Positions 48,338 to 60,443 of a DNA stretch of 64,000 nucleotides are shown here, one piece after another. Both the position numbers and the translations under genes were made by a program. A model generated the notes under the pieces. That model did no database searches. It was given only the letters and a program-made list of their open reading frames with translations, and was not told where the DNA came from. This DNA comes from Beroe forskalii (Eukaryota; Ctenophora; Nuda; Beroida; Beroidae). The first letter of the stretch is position 1. Each line of letters opens with the position of its first letter. The stretch is from assembly GCA_011033025.1 (NCBI GenBank), contig WFMF01000179.1, positions 1-64,000 of the forward strand, in the 5' to 3' direction.

Positions 48338-49177
48338 TTGCAAACAAATAAAAATCCATTATTGACAATTAAGCCATATCAAAAATGTTGAATGATAGGT
48401 AGTGATAATGAAAATTGCAATTTATGATGGATATTAAGGATTTATAAGGTCAAATGAAATGAATGAAGTTGGCAACAATTAAAGTGCAATTCCAATTCAA
48501 ACTTTATGCTAGATAGTACTTAATATAATATAATATAACAATTTTGACATGATATCAACTCGAATATTCAACCCAATCTCGAGAAAATTTTGTCAATAAT
48601 TTAAAGTACCCTTAGGTCTAGGCACCCACATTTGTTGCTTTCACAATATACAATACATTAATAAATGCAATTTACAAATAAAAATAAATTAAAAGCTAAT
48701 TTACAGATAACATAATGCTAGTTAATGCTACTTAGAACCTGAGTTCACATTTTCTCCAATTTTCAGACCTCCTCCCCCATAACATTTGCCTAGATAGTAC
48801 ATAAAACTTGTATATGTGCTTCAGCTAAACATAACATAACATAAGGATAATGGTATTTAACCATCACTCTTCACATAGACGATTATCAAGAACAATAGAT
48901 AACACTAATACGCACCATTGAACTCAGGTGCCCATTACTCATTGTTACCATTCATAAATAAACTGAATTTGCATAAACAACTCAGTGATAAAAATACTGT
49001 GATAATAAATTAAGAGTATGAAATCACTGTGAGATAAGTTAAGAGCATGAAACTGAAAAGTTAAAAAATATCATAAAAATCAGTATAAATAACTTGATTT
49101 AAAAATGCTGGCAACATACTGTCAACAGCAAACGTAAAGTCAATGAAAATACATTAAATACAATTACAATTAGTATA
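48338..49177. other. AT-rich non-coding spacer
   Basis: Spacer between two Helitron-like copies; no gene or repeat family recognised. Confidence 0.5.
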
Positions 49178-49873
49178 CTTGTCGGTTCCGTCCTACGGAC
49201 GGCGAATGATGATGGCAGCATGATGGCTAACGGCCCGTGTCCCTTTTGACAGTGATTTGACCGAAAGAGTTTGAGGGAAATTCGAAACTTTAATTTCTGG
49301 AAAAAAAGCTTCCCCTAATGCCCCCAACGTTAACCCAATATTGCCGACAATATTCTCAAAACCTTTACTCATCATCAAAAACTCCATAGCGAAGGAATTT
49401 TGAAAAATTCGAAAATCTATTTTTTTCTCGAAAAAGGCGTGGCCTCCCACGCCCCTAAGGGTGGCCCAATAATTCGGACAAAATTCTCAAAACTTTTATT
49501 CATCATAAGCAACTTTATGGCGAAGGAAATTTGAAAAAATTCGAAAGTTTAATTTTTAATGAAAAAAAAGGGCGTGGCCTCCCACGCCCTCAGAGTGACC
49601 CAATAATTCGGACAAAATTCTCAAAATTTTTATTCATCATAAGCAACTCGATGGCGAAGAATTTTGGAAAATTTAGAAACTTTAATTTTTGCGGAAAAGG
49701 GCGTGGCCCACCACGCCCCTCAGGGTGGCCGAAAAAATCTCATACTATTTTCCTGATTTATTATAAAGTTTTTGCAACACGATGAAAAAAGAATTTTGTT
49801 GCTATCTTGAAAACGAATCGCCATAAATAAATAAATATATATATATTAACAACACGCATTATATATAGTAAGA
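49178..49873 (-). mobile_element. Helitron-like element, family 1, copy 3
   Basis: Reverse-orientation copy with the same interior units. The 3' end reads CCGTCCGTAGGACGGAACCG then ACAAG|T, and the 5' end TCTTACTATATATAATGCG follows A. The GTCCGTAGGAC hairpin is intact. Confidence 0.7.
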
Positions 49874-51005
49874 TAGAGTATTAGCAATGAATGTTTATTC
49901 CTTTCTTCTTGGCTACAAAGGGATTATTTCTCAAATAGTCATTGAACTTAATTTTATTAGTCAAATAGTTACCCCCTTCAATTTTGTCAAGCACCACTGA
50001 TGAAATATGCCAGAAATTACTAGGGCAGAATCTTACAGCACTATTCTTATATTGTTCTAAAGAAATTTTAAACATTTCAATACTTGATGCATCCCTCACA
50101 TATTTTGGTAAATCGTTCCAGTAAGGTCTAACTCTTTCTGAAATAAAGTTATCATTAATTCTAACTACTTCTTTCTGAACATTGGTACAAGATTTCCTAT
50201 GAGTTAACAGGTTTCTTCTACTTCTACCCAATTTAAACAACTTCTGACCATAGTCAACTTTATTGTTCAATATCTTAAATGTTTCTATTAGATCTCCTCT
50301 TATTCTCCTTTCAGCTAATGTTGTTAATTTAAGCCTGTCCAACCGCTCACTGTAAGGAAGTGTACCTATGCCATTTATGAGTCTAGTGAAACGACGCTGG
50401 ACTCCTTCCAGCTCCAAGATGGTACCCCAATTCCCATGGTGAGCAGTTGGACTCAAAGTTGGACACAATACTCTAGCTTGGGCCTTATAAGTGATTTGTA
50501 GATTTTCAGCATAACATCAATATCTTTAGCAATAACATTTCTACTTATCCAAGCTATAGTTCTGTTAGCATCTTTTATACTCTTATCTATATTACAATTC
50601 CAATTCAAATTTTCATTTATAAGGACTCTAAATCTGTTTCTGAACTAGTTTCTTCAAGGACTTTATTATGTAAAACATATTCATTTCTAGGGTTATCATT
50701 CATATCTATATGTAATACCTTACATTTCTCTATATTGAACTTCAAAAGCCAAGTTTCCTCCCAATTTTCAAGTTGTCTCAAGTCAACATTATTTATATTA
50801 CACTCAGTGGCATTGAAAACAATCTTAAGGTCATCAGCAAATATTTTAGACACATTCTTAATCTGATTAGGTAAATCATTTATGTAAGGACGAATAATAA
50901 AGGTCCTAAAACTGAACCTTGAGGTACACCAGATTTAACCTTTCTAGAATCAGATAATTCCCCTCTTACAACAGTTCTCATAGTTCTATTAGAAAGAAAG
51001 TCCTG
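49874..51005 (-). mobile_element. 5'-truncated LINE (CR1/Jockey-like) reverse transcriptase remnant
   Basis: Reading leftward: RT blocks SGVPQGSVLGPLLF (about 50940-50900), FADDLKIVFNATE (about 50845-50810), LENWEETWLLKFNIEKCKVL, then after a break the C-terminal part 50468-49881 (LEGVQRRFTRLI, LPYSERLDRLKL, RIRGDLIETFKILN, YWNDLPKYVRD). Frameshifts and stops between blocks show it is dead. It abuts the 5' end of a Helitron-like copy. Confidence 0.83.
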
Positions 51006-51793
51006 AATAATTCAACACAACATAATTCAAGTAAATTACATTGCAGTGGAGCTATATTGAAACTTCAAAATAGGCGGCATCTTCAGGCTCACAATATCAA
51101 CAACAAGGTTACCATGGAAAAATTTCAAGTATGTGAAATTTGATATGACAGGTATTTACATAAAAGTATAAAACCAGAAATGCAAAAAAAACTTGGTAAA
51201 AGTCGAAATGTGTCACAAGGATTGTGAATTTTGTCCAATGGGTCCATTGGATTCATCATGTCCAATGGAAATGTCCAATGGACGTTCATTTGACATCCAA
51301 TGGCAATCCATTGGTCATGATTTCAATCAGTAAAATTGTCCAATAAATAAATAAATAAATAAAAGGATTTTTCCAATTGGGCAACACGATTCAATGCACA
51401 TCATTCTTCAAAACACTTAATCATTTGATTATGTACCTTGACATGGTACTCAGAATTAACATATTCGATCAACTGTCATCATTGAAAATATAGTCTACAG
51501 GGTAACACATAGCATGCTATCACCATCAGCTTAGATAACGATAAAACATTTGAATAATTTAAATGAAACAAGGTGTGCAATTAACCTATAAATTACATGC
51601 ATATAATATTCGATACATGCTATAAAAACGCTGTTGTACAATTATAAGAAATGACAATGATAAAAACCTCAATGGATCCATTTTTGATGTTCAATGGACA
51701 ATGGACGTGTGCAAAGGATCCAATGGATGTTCAATGGATTCATCTGAGTGGATCCAATGGAAACACTCAGTTTGGTATTTTTGTTCAATGGAT
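51006..51793. repeat. Region with dispersed CCAATGGA / TCCATTGG motifs
   Basis: TCCAATGGA and its near-palindromic variants occur many times at 51236-51350 and again at 51670-51790, often as ATGGATCCAATGG. The spacing is irregular, so it is not a simple tandem array. No gene is seen. Confidence 0.55.
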
Positions 51794-51899
51794 CTTGCTA
51801 AACTTAAACACGTATATCCCTGTCTGCGTTGCGCGGCGCGCTTCCTCAGAACCCCGTAGGGTAGCGCGGCGCGCGTACGCACACCTATGCGGGCTTAGG
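51794..51899 (-). repeat. GC-rich hairpin repeat, copy 2
   Basis: Inverted relative to 1463-1550, with the same ends (CTTGCTAAAC...CGTATATCCCTG and CACACCTATGCGGGCTTAGG) and a GCGCGGCGCGC hairpin core that has diverged. Confidence 0.6.
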
Positions 51900-52048
51900 A
51901 ACAATGGATCCAATGATCCATTATGTCCATTGAGTTACCGCGCCGCGCACAAAACCAAAACCTGTTTTAGTGCTTTGAACTTAAAGCCATGCTTTCTCCT
52001 TACCAGGACCCTGGTTAGGTGCACGGAGCTGGAGTGCGCGGCGCGGCA

Positions 52049-52341
52049 AGCGCTAAAACCGCGACGCCCCTAGTTAGGGAAACCTAAATATGGGGCAGAC
52101 AACTTTTGGCAAGGGAAACCAATAACCATGCCCATGCTTGGCGTCCCTGATGATGCGCGCCATGCGGCGCAATATTGCTAACTAATTGCTAAACACATAT
52201 AATCCGCTTTTAAAATATTTTAAAAGCGGATTATATGTGTTTAGCAATTAGTTAGCTTAATAGCTTTGCGGCACGCGGTTGTCAGTTCCTAAGCGCCCGC
52301 ATTTCCCCTAACCAGGCCAGGGGCGTCGCGGTTTTTATAGT
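52049..52341. mobile_element. Small foldback element with an 80 bp perfect palindrome core
   Basis: The ends are inverted: GCTAAAACCGCGACGCCCCT near 52050 and AGGGGCGTCGCGGTTTTTA near 52319. At the centre, 52177-52256 is an exact 80 bp palindrome (GCTAACTAATTGCTAAACAC ... GTGTTTAGCAATTAGTTAGC) around TTTTAAAATATTTTAAAA. Related GC-rich boxes lie at 51938-52050. Confidence 0.75.
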
Positions 52342-52481
52342 GGCTTGTTTTTTTGGAGAAAATATAAATAAAATATCAATTCAAAATGTCATCTTCTTTC
52401 TTCTTTCTATTAGGTAATTTTTATAGAATGAATCGAGGTACTTTATAGTTAAATCATTATATTATATTATACTAGAAGGCC

Positions 52482-53603
52482 CGTTGGGCCTTCTGGGTCA
52501 CAGGACACCCGACCCTTTCAATGCTGGCTACAGGGCACCACCATGCCAGCATATAATTGCCCTAGTCAGGACCCTGGTTTCTTAGACTTGAATAGTTGAA
52601 AAAATGGACATTTAAGTACGCAGTATTTTCAAAATTCATGAGCCACAACGCAAGTTTCATAAATAATAATATTGAATTATGAAAATTAATGACAAAAAAA
52701 ATTGAAACGTATGAAATTGGAATAAAATGAACAATTGCGGTTTTTAAGTTTGGAAGTGTCAAATGTGATATCTTACACTAAGTTAGTCATTGATGCAATT
52801 TTTTGTTACTGGGGGTAGGGGTGCAACGTAACGAAATTACGAAATATTCACATAAGGGCTTTGAAAATAAATGAAAATATAGACCAAATTTTACGATTGC
52901 ATATTAACCTCGAACAAACAGCTGTTAAATAAGGAGAACTCAAAATAATGTTTTTAGTCTTAAGTTCAGATTAGGAGAATAGATGGGCAACAAATTTTGA
53001 ATCCGAGCTCATTAAAATCAAAATTGTTTGCATTTTTATCTTTTCATAACCCACTTCTAGCTTCAGTAAATAATTGAATTCCTCATTCCGTCGAATTCTC
53101 GCAGCAAACCATCGAATTGTTTTCTTGAAAGAATTACCGCTAATTTTCATAATGGAACAACTCTTACCATTTCTCCTACGACGGTGATAAGTTAGTCTTC
53201 GGTCAAAAACTTTTTACCAAACTCGAAAATTCCATTGGGAACGTTAATTATGAATTTAAACAGTGGAAACGTTTCCAAAATACACAATAACGAAATGGTA
53301 GATTTTTCTTCAAAATGCACGTGCAGTTTTGCGCGCGCTAGCGCATGTATCCATAGCAACGCGCTCAACTGGTGAATCAAATCTAAAACTCGATCATGTT
53401 TTTCGCGACCCTTTTTCCAACTTTGAGCGTTAACCACAAATAATCTAAAGCCTTTACTCAAAAAAGAAGAATGTAGCAATACGAAGACACCTTTTTTCTA
53501 CCACCCTGCAAAAAATCGCGGTTTTTCAACTCCTAGTTTGTCAGATTTTCTGGGAGAGCGGAGGCTCCTACTTATAACTACCTCTCTCGATTATAATAAT
53601 AGA
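52482..53603 (-). mobile_element. Helitron-like element, family 2, copy 2
   Basis: On the minus strand it ends in the hairpin AGAAGGCCCAACGGGCCTTC then CTAG|T (plus-strand ACTAGAAGGCCCG at 52481), and starts A|TCTATTATTATAATCGAG at 53603. It shares internal boxes (GCACGTGCA, CCATAGCAAC) with 42865-44343. No coding capacity. Confidence 0.68.
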
Positions 53604-54475
53604 TTAAGTATATGTCTAAAAGTAGCCATATGATATATGATAACTTAGTATTTGCACCAAAAAATTGTATAGAAGAGAAGTTCGCATCTTACTCTAGAAG
53701 TTTGCTTTAGAGTTCAACATGTTATTAGATCCAGTAAGAGGTGGAAGGTCGAAGATAATTCATGTTTACTAGATGGATTTCACCCATCCCTAGCGCGCAA
53801 CACTCGGAAATTTGGAGGGTCGTGTTGCGGAAAAAAATGGCGCGCGGCGGAGGGTAGGGTAAAATCCTACTAATGTTTACTAATGAACTGAACTGTGATG
53901 GTCCTATACCATAATTTCTATACTTTACTATACTACCAATTGAGTGTTGTGAACAGTGTTGATGCATTCATTCAAAATAATTTATTTCATATAATTTATT
54001 TTATATCATTTCATTTTGTAATTTTGAGAGTATCCAGCACTGTTAAGGTACATGAAATAGATGGCAATTAAAAGTGCTAAAACACATCATAGTTTATTGT
54101 GGTTTTTATCATTATGATTTGAATCTAATGACTGAGGGTTCCCCTCAGTCAATGCTATTAGCAATCAAGTTCAGCAATATGATTTGGATATCTTCTTTGT
54201 AGAACAAATACAGTCATCTTTGGAATGGCATAGTATCTCATAAAACCTTTGTTTTGCAGCCGTTTCCTTAGACCAATTCTATACTTGCTCATGTCTGTCT
54301 TAAATGAACTTACTAGTAGTCTCATTTTTCCCTGCAACTAGAGGGCGTGTGTCACATCTTTAATCAAACCTATAGTTTTTATTTCATAGGCTATTAATTC
54401 ATTTTTTAATTTAAATTATTATAACCCAGTGACACATTGTTTGTAAATTAAGAAGTAATTAATTAGTTAATTTGT
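53604..54475. other. Non-coding spacer
   Basis: AT-rich. It contains one copy of AGAACAAATACAGTCATCTTTG (about 54205) that recurs at about 54920 in the duplicated segment to the right. Confidence 0.5.
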
Positions 54476-55080
54476 AGTCAAGCCCCAGAACTCTCCAGCA
54501 ACTCCAATTGTAGTCTTTGACAGGATCCATGAAAGAAATGCCTTCATCAGAGAGCTGGGCAGATCCAAATAAAGCATGAGACACCAAAAATGATATGGTG
54601 TACTGAAAACTCACACTCTGGCACACGAACTTGCAACCATGTTGTGGGGTTGAATGCGTATGATGGGTGCCCAATGCTCCCCCAACCACAAGATGTAGTG
54701 TGTTAGTTTCAGAACTTCAGAAGCTCCAAGTTTATCAAGGAAATTAAATTCAGCAATGTCTTTATCCAGTGTAGGGAAGATAAAGTTCCATCTGGTCCTG
54801 AAAAGATCAAAAGATCAAATCGACTGTGTTAACTTGTAGACGAGAATGAACCAGAGAAACAATGGGACTCCATTCTGGGTGACTTCACCCTTGCTTGCAA
54901 GGTTAAAAACATCTTCTTTATAGAACAAATACAGTCATCTTTGTAGTCAAGCCACAGAACTCTCCAACAACGCTAGTACCGTAGTCTTTGACAGGATCCA
55001 TGAAAGAAATGCCTTCATCAGAGAGCTAGGCAGATCCTTATATAGCATGAGACACCAAAAATGATATGGTGTACTGAATA
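54476..55080 (-). repeat. Local segmental duplication with exon-like pieces upstream of parkin
   Basis: A block of about 135 bp (54476-54610, with CTTTGACAGGATCCATGAAA) recurs at about 54945-55079 with about 90% identity. On the minus strand the first copy reads SAQLSDEGISFMDPVKDYNW in an open frame, and the stretch 54800-54620 reads WNFIFPTLDKDIAEFNFLDK after a good acceptor (gatcttttcag). The second copy is broken by changes. This may be a decayed or duplicated gene; I do not recognise it. Confidence 0.5.
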
Positions 55081-55243
55081 TATTTTATTTTGTTGTTTTC
55101 ATTTACAAAGCATTATATTACTATTGACTGGTAACAAAACTCATCTCTGTAAAATAGTAAAATGCTTCAGCCTACTTTCTGTGAAATTCATACATGCTAA
55201 TATCCCTAAGATAACATTATTTCATCTGTTACTATCAACAGAT

Positions 55244-58200
55244 ATGGGTGATCCTATTCATGTCTTTGTGAAGTTTGATAGTTCAACTCTTCCTATAACT
55301 ATAAGCAGTTCAACCACTGTACAAGATATAAGGCAAGTTTGTCATAGAATGATTTAGTAGGGTTTAATTGATGTTTTTTCTATTGTCTATTTTTCTGATG
55401 TTTTTCTGATGTTTATCTTTGCTTTGATGTCTTTCTATTTATTCTTTTATTCTTGATATATAATCCCTTCTTATTACTTTATTAAATGGCATGCCAAAGC
55501 CTCAAAGGTCTTAAGTTTTGAATGAGTTGATTAATCCCATTATTTTATTTGCAGGTCAGAGATATCAAAATCAAATAATTTATCCAATGGGGAAGTAAGA
55601 ATAGTGTTTGCTGGAAGAGAGTTGTATGACCACCAAAAACTGAAGGTATGTATAATTTGTAGAGGGTCTGATATTTTGATAAACTTGATTTTGATATTAT
55701 TGAACTCAATCATATTGTCAAATTTTGGATAGGGTTTGGAGCCCACAGACCCACTGACACCAATATGACAGAAACACTAAAAAGAGTCAAAGATTGGTAA
55801 TTTTTTCCAAAAAGCAGCCCAGTTAGCTACTAGCTAGTAGCCATCTGAAGTATGCAATAAACTGTTATGTTGCCTTCTTAATGACCATAAAATTCAACTT
55901 TACAACTCATAAACTGTTTTAAAATACAACCAAAGTATCAAATTATCAGGCTAAAACAGGCATATATTTAAATATGTGGTTATGTTGAGAACTGTGTTCA
56001 AAAACATATTCCCTTGTTACAAAGGCATCCTGAAGGCCAATATTATATTAGCATCATGAAGGCAAATTTGATTATTCTGTGCAAGTTTGGTAGCTTGATA
56101 GCTGATAAAATGCTGATTTGAGGAACAAAAAAATCTCTAAAGCTAAAAATTGCCATGGGCCATGGTGGTGTTTTTTATTTACAAGGTTTTTCTTATATTC
56201 CAACAGCTGTACTGCCAATTACTGGATTTGAAGATTAATGTATACCTAACAAATAATTAAGCCATCGAAAGTGAAGAGAGTTTACAGTAATCCATACTTT
56301 ATCTTTAATTGTCGATCCTTTGCTGCAATAGGCAGCTCCTCATTTAACCCTCCTGCACAGTTTCCTGTAGGTACACTTGATTGGGTGAGCTTCAGATAGA
56401 TGTCTCACCCTTAGCACAATGGAAATGGCATGGAATTAATAACCCAGGATCTATCAATCAGGAGCCAGACATGATACCATTTAACGGTTACACCTACTTA
56501 CCACTAAATAACTTGGCTATGGAGGGCTGTTTGCATTTGTCTCTTGGTAGAAATTTTTGAATTACTGTGTGAGATTTAATTGAAGAATTTGCATGTGAAA
56601 ATTTAAGCCCCTCGTAATTACAGGACATAGATATCCAGAGCCAGACTATTGTTCATGCTTTCCGTGGTAAGCATTTGGAACCCAGAGCTGCTCTACATTC
56701 ACAAAGGAGCACTGAATCCACTGAATCAAGGTTAACCTGTGATATCAGGGTTTATATTCTTCTGTGATCCACTTTTTGAAGAGAGGTTGCTTCCTACCTC
56801 TATTTACCTCAGATTACAATTATTCTACCATCCATTCAGGTCTAATAAGAATGGTGACAAGTCAAGTGTCCCCACCTACTTCGTGCTGTGTAGGAAGGTG
56901 TGTGGCCAAGTGAAGCCAGGTAGGCTGAGGGTGAGATGTGCAGCTTGTGGCGATGATAAAGTTGTGTTATCAAGTGAACCTCATCAGTGGTCTGACATTC
57001 TGGAGACCGGAAGAATCCAGGGCATATGTCACTCCCAGGGCTGCAGGGGTGCGCAGCCCCAGTTCTACTTCAAGTGCCGAGGTCATGACACTGAGAAGGG
57101 ACATGACCATGTGATCCCACTGCCTTTGGTGAGGAACAACTTCCTGGGTGTGTCGTGCATGACTTGCCTGGACGACGGAAGGTTGGTTTCAGGCATCTTA
57201 TATAATAGTTTTGGTAGTGAGTGTGTTAATTGTGTTTATACCAAGTTTGCTATATATCTACAAGAAGCAGTAACAATATACCACGTTCTGATTTGAATAA
57301 TCCTGTGTTATCTCTGATCTTGTCTTTAGATTGATGATAATGACTCTCTCTCCTCTCAGTAATCCCATCCTGGTGTACCCCTGTCCGTCTAACCACGCTA
57401 TGTGTCTGTCCTGCTTTGAGTCCTACTGTCAACACCAGCTCAGCTCCAGACAGTTTGTGGAACACGACTCTGTGGGCTACACGTTGTCTTGTCCAGGTAA
57501 TGGAGATTCTATGCTTTATCTACTGTGTTACTGTAGGCTACACTTTTGTCCAGGTAATATAGATTCAATGCTTTAACTACTGTGCGTCTGTGCAGACTGC
57601 TGTGGGTAGCAGCTTTAAAGTGGAAAATTGATTGATGTTTTCATCAATCATCATCGTTTCATCATCGCTTAATGATTTTTTTAAAGTAGGTATTTTAATA
57701 CTCAATAATAGTTATCAATCAACCCTATTCTTCCATGGTCATATTTTCACTCATATACATGGGCAAAATAGGTATTTTATTTTCCGAGATTTTTACCAAT
57801 ATCTTTACATTTTTCTTATTGATTTGAATTGATACACATTACACATGCTTTACAATTCAAAAATGACTATAATGGTTAAATTGTACATTTTGTGCCATAT
57901 TTTGATTTTATATATTCTAAGAATTACCGAATAAATCATTTTTAATTGATTTAGGTTGCAAGTTAAATTGAATTTATGAATCCTCTAAGATTAAATTAAG
58001 TTTCATTTGATTACGCAGTGTATTTTATATTGATTGTTATGGTAATACGGATTGTTTACAACTTATTCAAGACGAAGTTTTAATTAGTCCTCATTCCTAT
58101 TATAAACTATTTGTTAAGTTCAAAATATGTATGTATAGAGCCGATCTGCAAACTTATTTGCAAATATAATATGTTTGAGATGATGCATAACATGATTTTA

Positions 58201-59598
58201 ATCTAATCTAGTCCAGTCTAATACTATCTATCAATCACAAATAAACATGTCGATAGCCATTAGTCAATCTGCAAATATATCACGAATGTAATCCGAGTGC
58301 CGAGGTTCTTAATAATAATTGGGCGTGAATTAGGATTTAAGATGATTAATTGATTAATAATAGCATATGATGTACAGGGACTGATAGGGAGTGCAGATCC
58401 GCCTTTATAACAGACGTGCATCACTTCAGCGTCATGGGACCCGACAATTACGAGAGGTAAGACTTTCAGCTCTTAAAATTACCAAGTAAATCTTTATTAA
58501 TTGATGGATGAGCATGAAACTACCTTATTTATAAAAGGTCCACTGGAGGTTCATATCGGAATAGGACGTTGCCTGGCTCTGAGCATGATGAAAGAATAGA
58601 AAATTTGTTCGTTTTTTTAAAGTTCAAATTGAGAAATTTGATATTCTAGTACAATGAAAATCCACTTCCTGTGTCTCAGATACAAGCAGTTCGCTGCTGA
58701 GGAATGTCTGCTGAAGATGGGCGGAGTGCTGTGTCCGGCCCCCGACTGTGGGACAGGCATCTTCCTGGAGTCAGAAACTGAGGAACAACACGTGGAATGT
58801 TCGGAATGTGGGGTGAGTTCGCCATGTATTCTTACGGAAAAAGTTGACGGAGAAGGCCCTGTTTTACATGTTATAATTGCTTTCATGAATCAAGAATCCA
58901 AAGTCTTATCTATTTAAACTTATAAAGGTGTATGGGTTTATATGTCAAACATAAAATAAGTGCTGAATTGATCAATTGAGAAATGGCTATATAAGATATA
59001 AAATGGCGGGGAATTAAAACCCATAACCCGTGACACTCACTAATCTTTCTTCGCAGCACCACTTTTGTTTTGTGTGTCGGGACAGTTACCATGGAGAGGT
59101 ACCATGCACCAGCTCCGCTACCACCCTCCCGCTACCAGGGAGCAGTGGTATCCTCAACCAATACGCCGTCAACTTGTCGTTGTCTCGATACGATAGCGAG
59201 TCGGCTGTCACCATCAGAGAAACTACCAAACCCTGCCCCCAGTGCGGGTATGTGGGATTGCTAACTCTTAGTAATTAGATGTTGGTATGGTTGTAAGTCC
59301 TTTAGTCCAGAAAAAGGTGTGAGTTGTTAAATCCTAGTTGTTAGTTTGAAGAGAAGGTCTTGGCAAATATCTAGCAATGGTGTTAATTTGAAATTTGACA
59401 TCAGTTTAAAAGTTTGCCTATTAGCTGTATCTATCTTTTTATTCGTTAAATCATTGCTTTTCCCTCAGCACTCCAGTTGAGAAGAGCGGTGGCTGTATGC
59501 ACATGGAATGCCCCCTTGCTCGCTGTCACTTTTCTTGGTGTTGGATGTGCAGTTCTGAGTGGACACAAGACTGCCAGGACAATCACTGGTTTGGATAG
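55244..59598 (+). CDS. PRKN: Parkin, RBR E3 ubiquitin ligase, complete nine exons
   Basis: Parkin is activated by PINK1 on damaged mitochondria and ubiquitinates outer-membrane proteins. Exons: 55244-55332, 55555-55645, 56624-56730, 56840-57181, 57360-57496, 58378-58456, 58680-58812, 59057-59247, 59469-59598. All splice in phase to 432 residues (human 465). Residues 1-75 are the ubiquitin-like domain (VRIVFAGRELYDHQ); then a linker shorter than the human one, RING0 (about 105-205), RING1 (from CMTC), IBR (VLCPAPDCGTG to CFVCRDSYHGEVPC) and RING2 with the catalytic Cys399 in VEKSGGCMHM; it ends HWFG. Human Ser65, the PINK1 site, aligns with Thr68 (QTIVH). Intron 1 uses a GC donor (AAG|GCAAGT). 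An acceptor at 55240 suggests a 5' untranslated exon. The stop lies inside the first unit of a 27 bp repeat. Confidence 0.96.
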
Positions 59599-59792
59599 CA
59601 CTAGGACAACCACTAGTTTGGATAACACTGGGACAATCACTGGTTCGGATAGCACTAGACAATCACTGGTTCGGATAACACTAGGACAGCCACTGGTTCG
59701 GATAACACTAGGACAGCCACTGGTTCGTATAACACTGGGACAATCACTGGTTCGGATAGCACTAGTACAATCACTGGTTCGGATAACACTGG
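59575..59792 (+). repeat. 27 bp minisatellite overlapping the parkin stop codon
   Basis: Eight units of GACAATCACTGGTTTGGATA + GCACTAG (27 bp). The first unit is the last codons of parkin (DNHWFG and TAG), and the later units with GGTTCGGATAACACTAGGAC fill the 3' UTR. The array seems to have grown from coding sequence. Confidence 0.9.
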
Positions 59793-60443
59793 GGAATGTT
59801 CAATTGATTCTATTATTTTTCACTTGATAAACCTAAAACCAGTAGACGGCGAAAGTTTAATTATAAAGCATAGATAAAAATTTTGTACAGTACCATCCAT
59901 TGAGTCGTTGCTTTATTGATTGATGTATCGATTTTCTAAGGTCATAAATGATTTTTATTATTAACGGAAATGACAATTATGTTTTTCCTATCCTATTTAA
60001 CATGAGGAATTATCAAAAAGACCGTTTTTTAAAGACTATACCAGTTCTGAAACATTTTATGTTGTTTAATGTTTATGTTGATGGAAGTTTTCTTGTAACG
60101 CCAATGTGGTATATTTATTATTTTAATAATTATTTTTAATAGATATTTGTATTAATTCAGATATAGGATAGTAAGTAAATACTAAATATCATTAAAATTA
60201 AAACTTCAAAGCTCCCGAAGCTTTGAATGGCTTAAATACTTTAATATTTCTTAGGACTATACTCTATAATATTTTAGGATGCCTAAGTGTGTAAAAAATA
60301 CTTGAAGGTATTTATTTAAATAGGTTTTATCATGTAACTATGATCATAATATTTGAGATAGTGCATTATTTGATAAATTTATAGATCAGATGAAAAAAGG
60401 TCAATCACAAACTCCGTTTAATCGTGTTGTGATTTATACCTAC
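59793..60443. other. AT-rich spacer right of parkin
   Basis: No firm feature. Later exons of the small secreted gene that starts at 60787 on the minus strand should lie here or further left, but I could not place them. Confidence 0.4.

Noticed and set aside
49878-51005. LINE as an active element
   Set aside because: Frameshifts between the RT blocks and loss of the 5' part.
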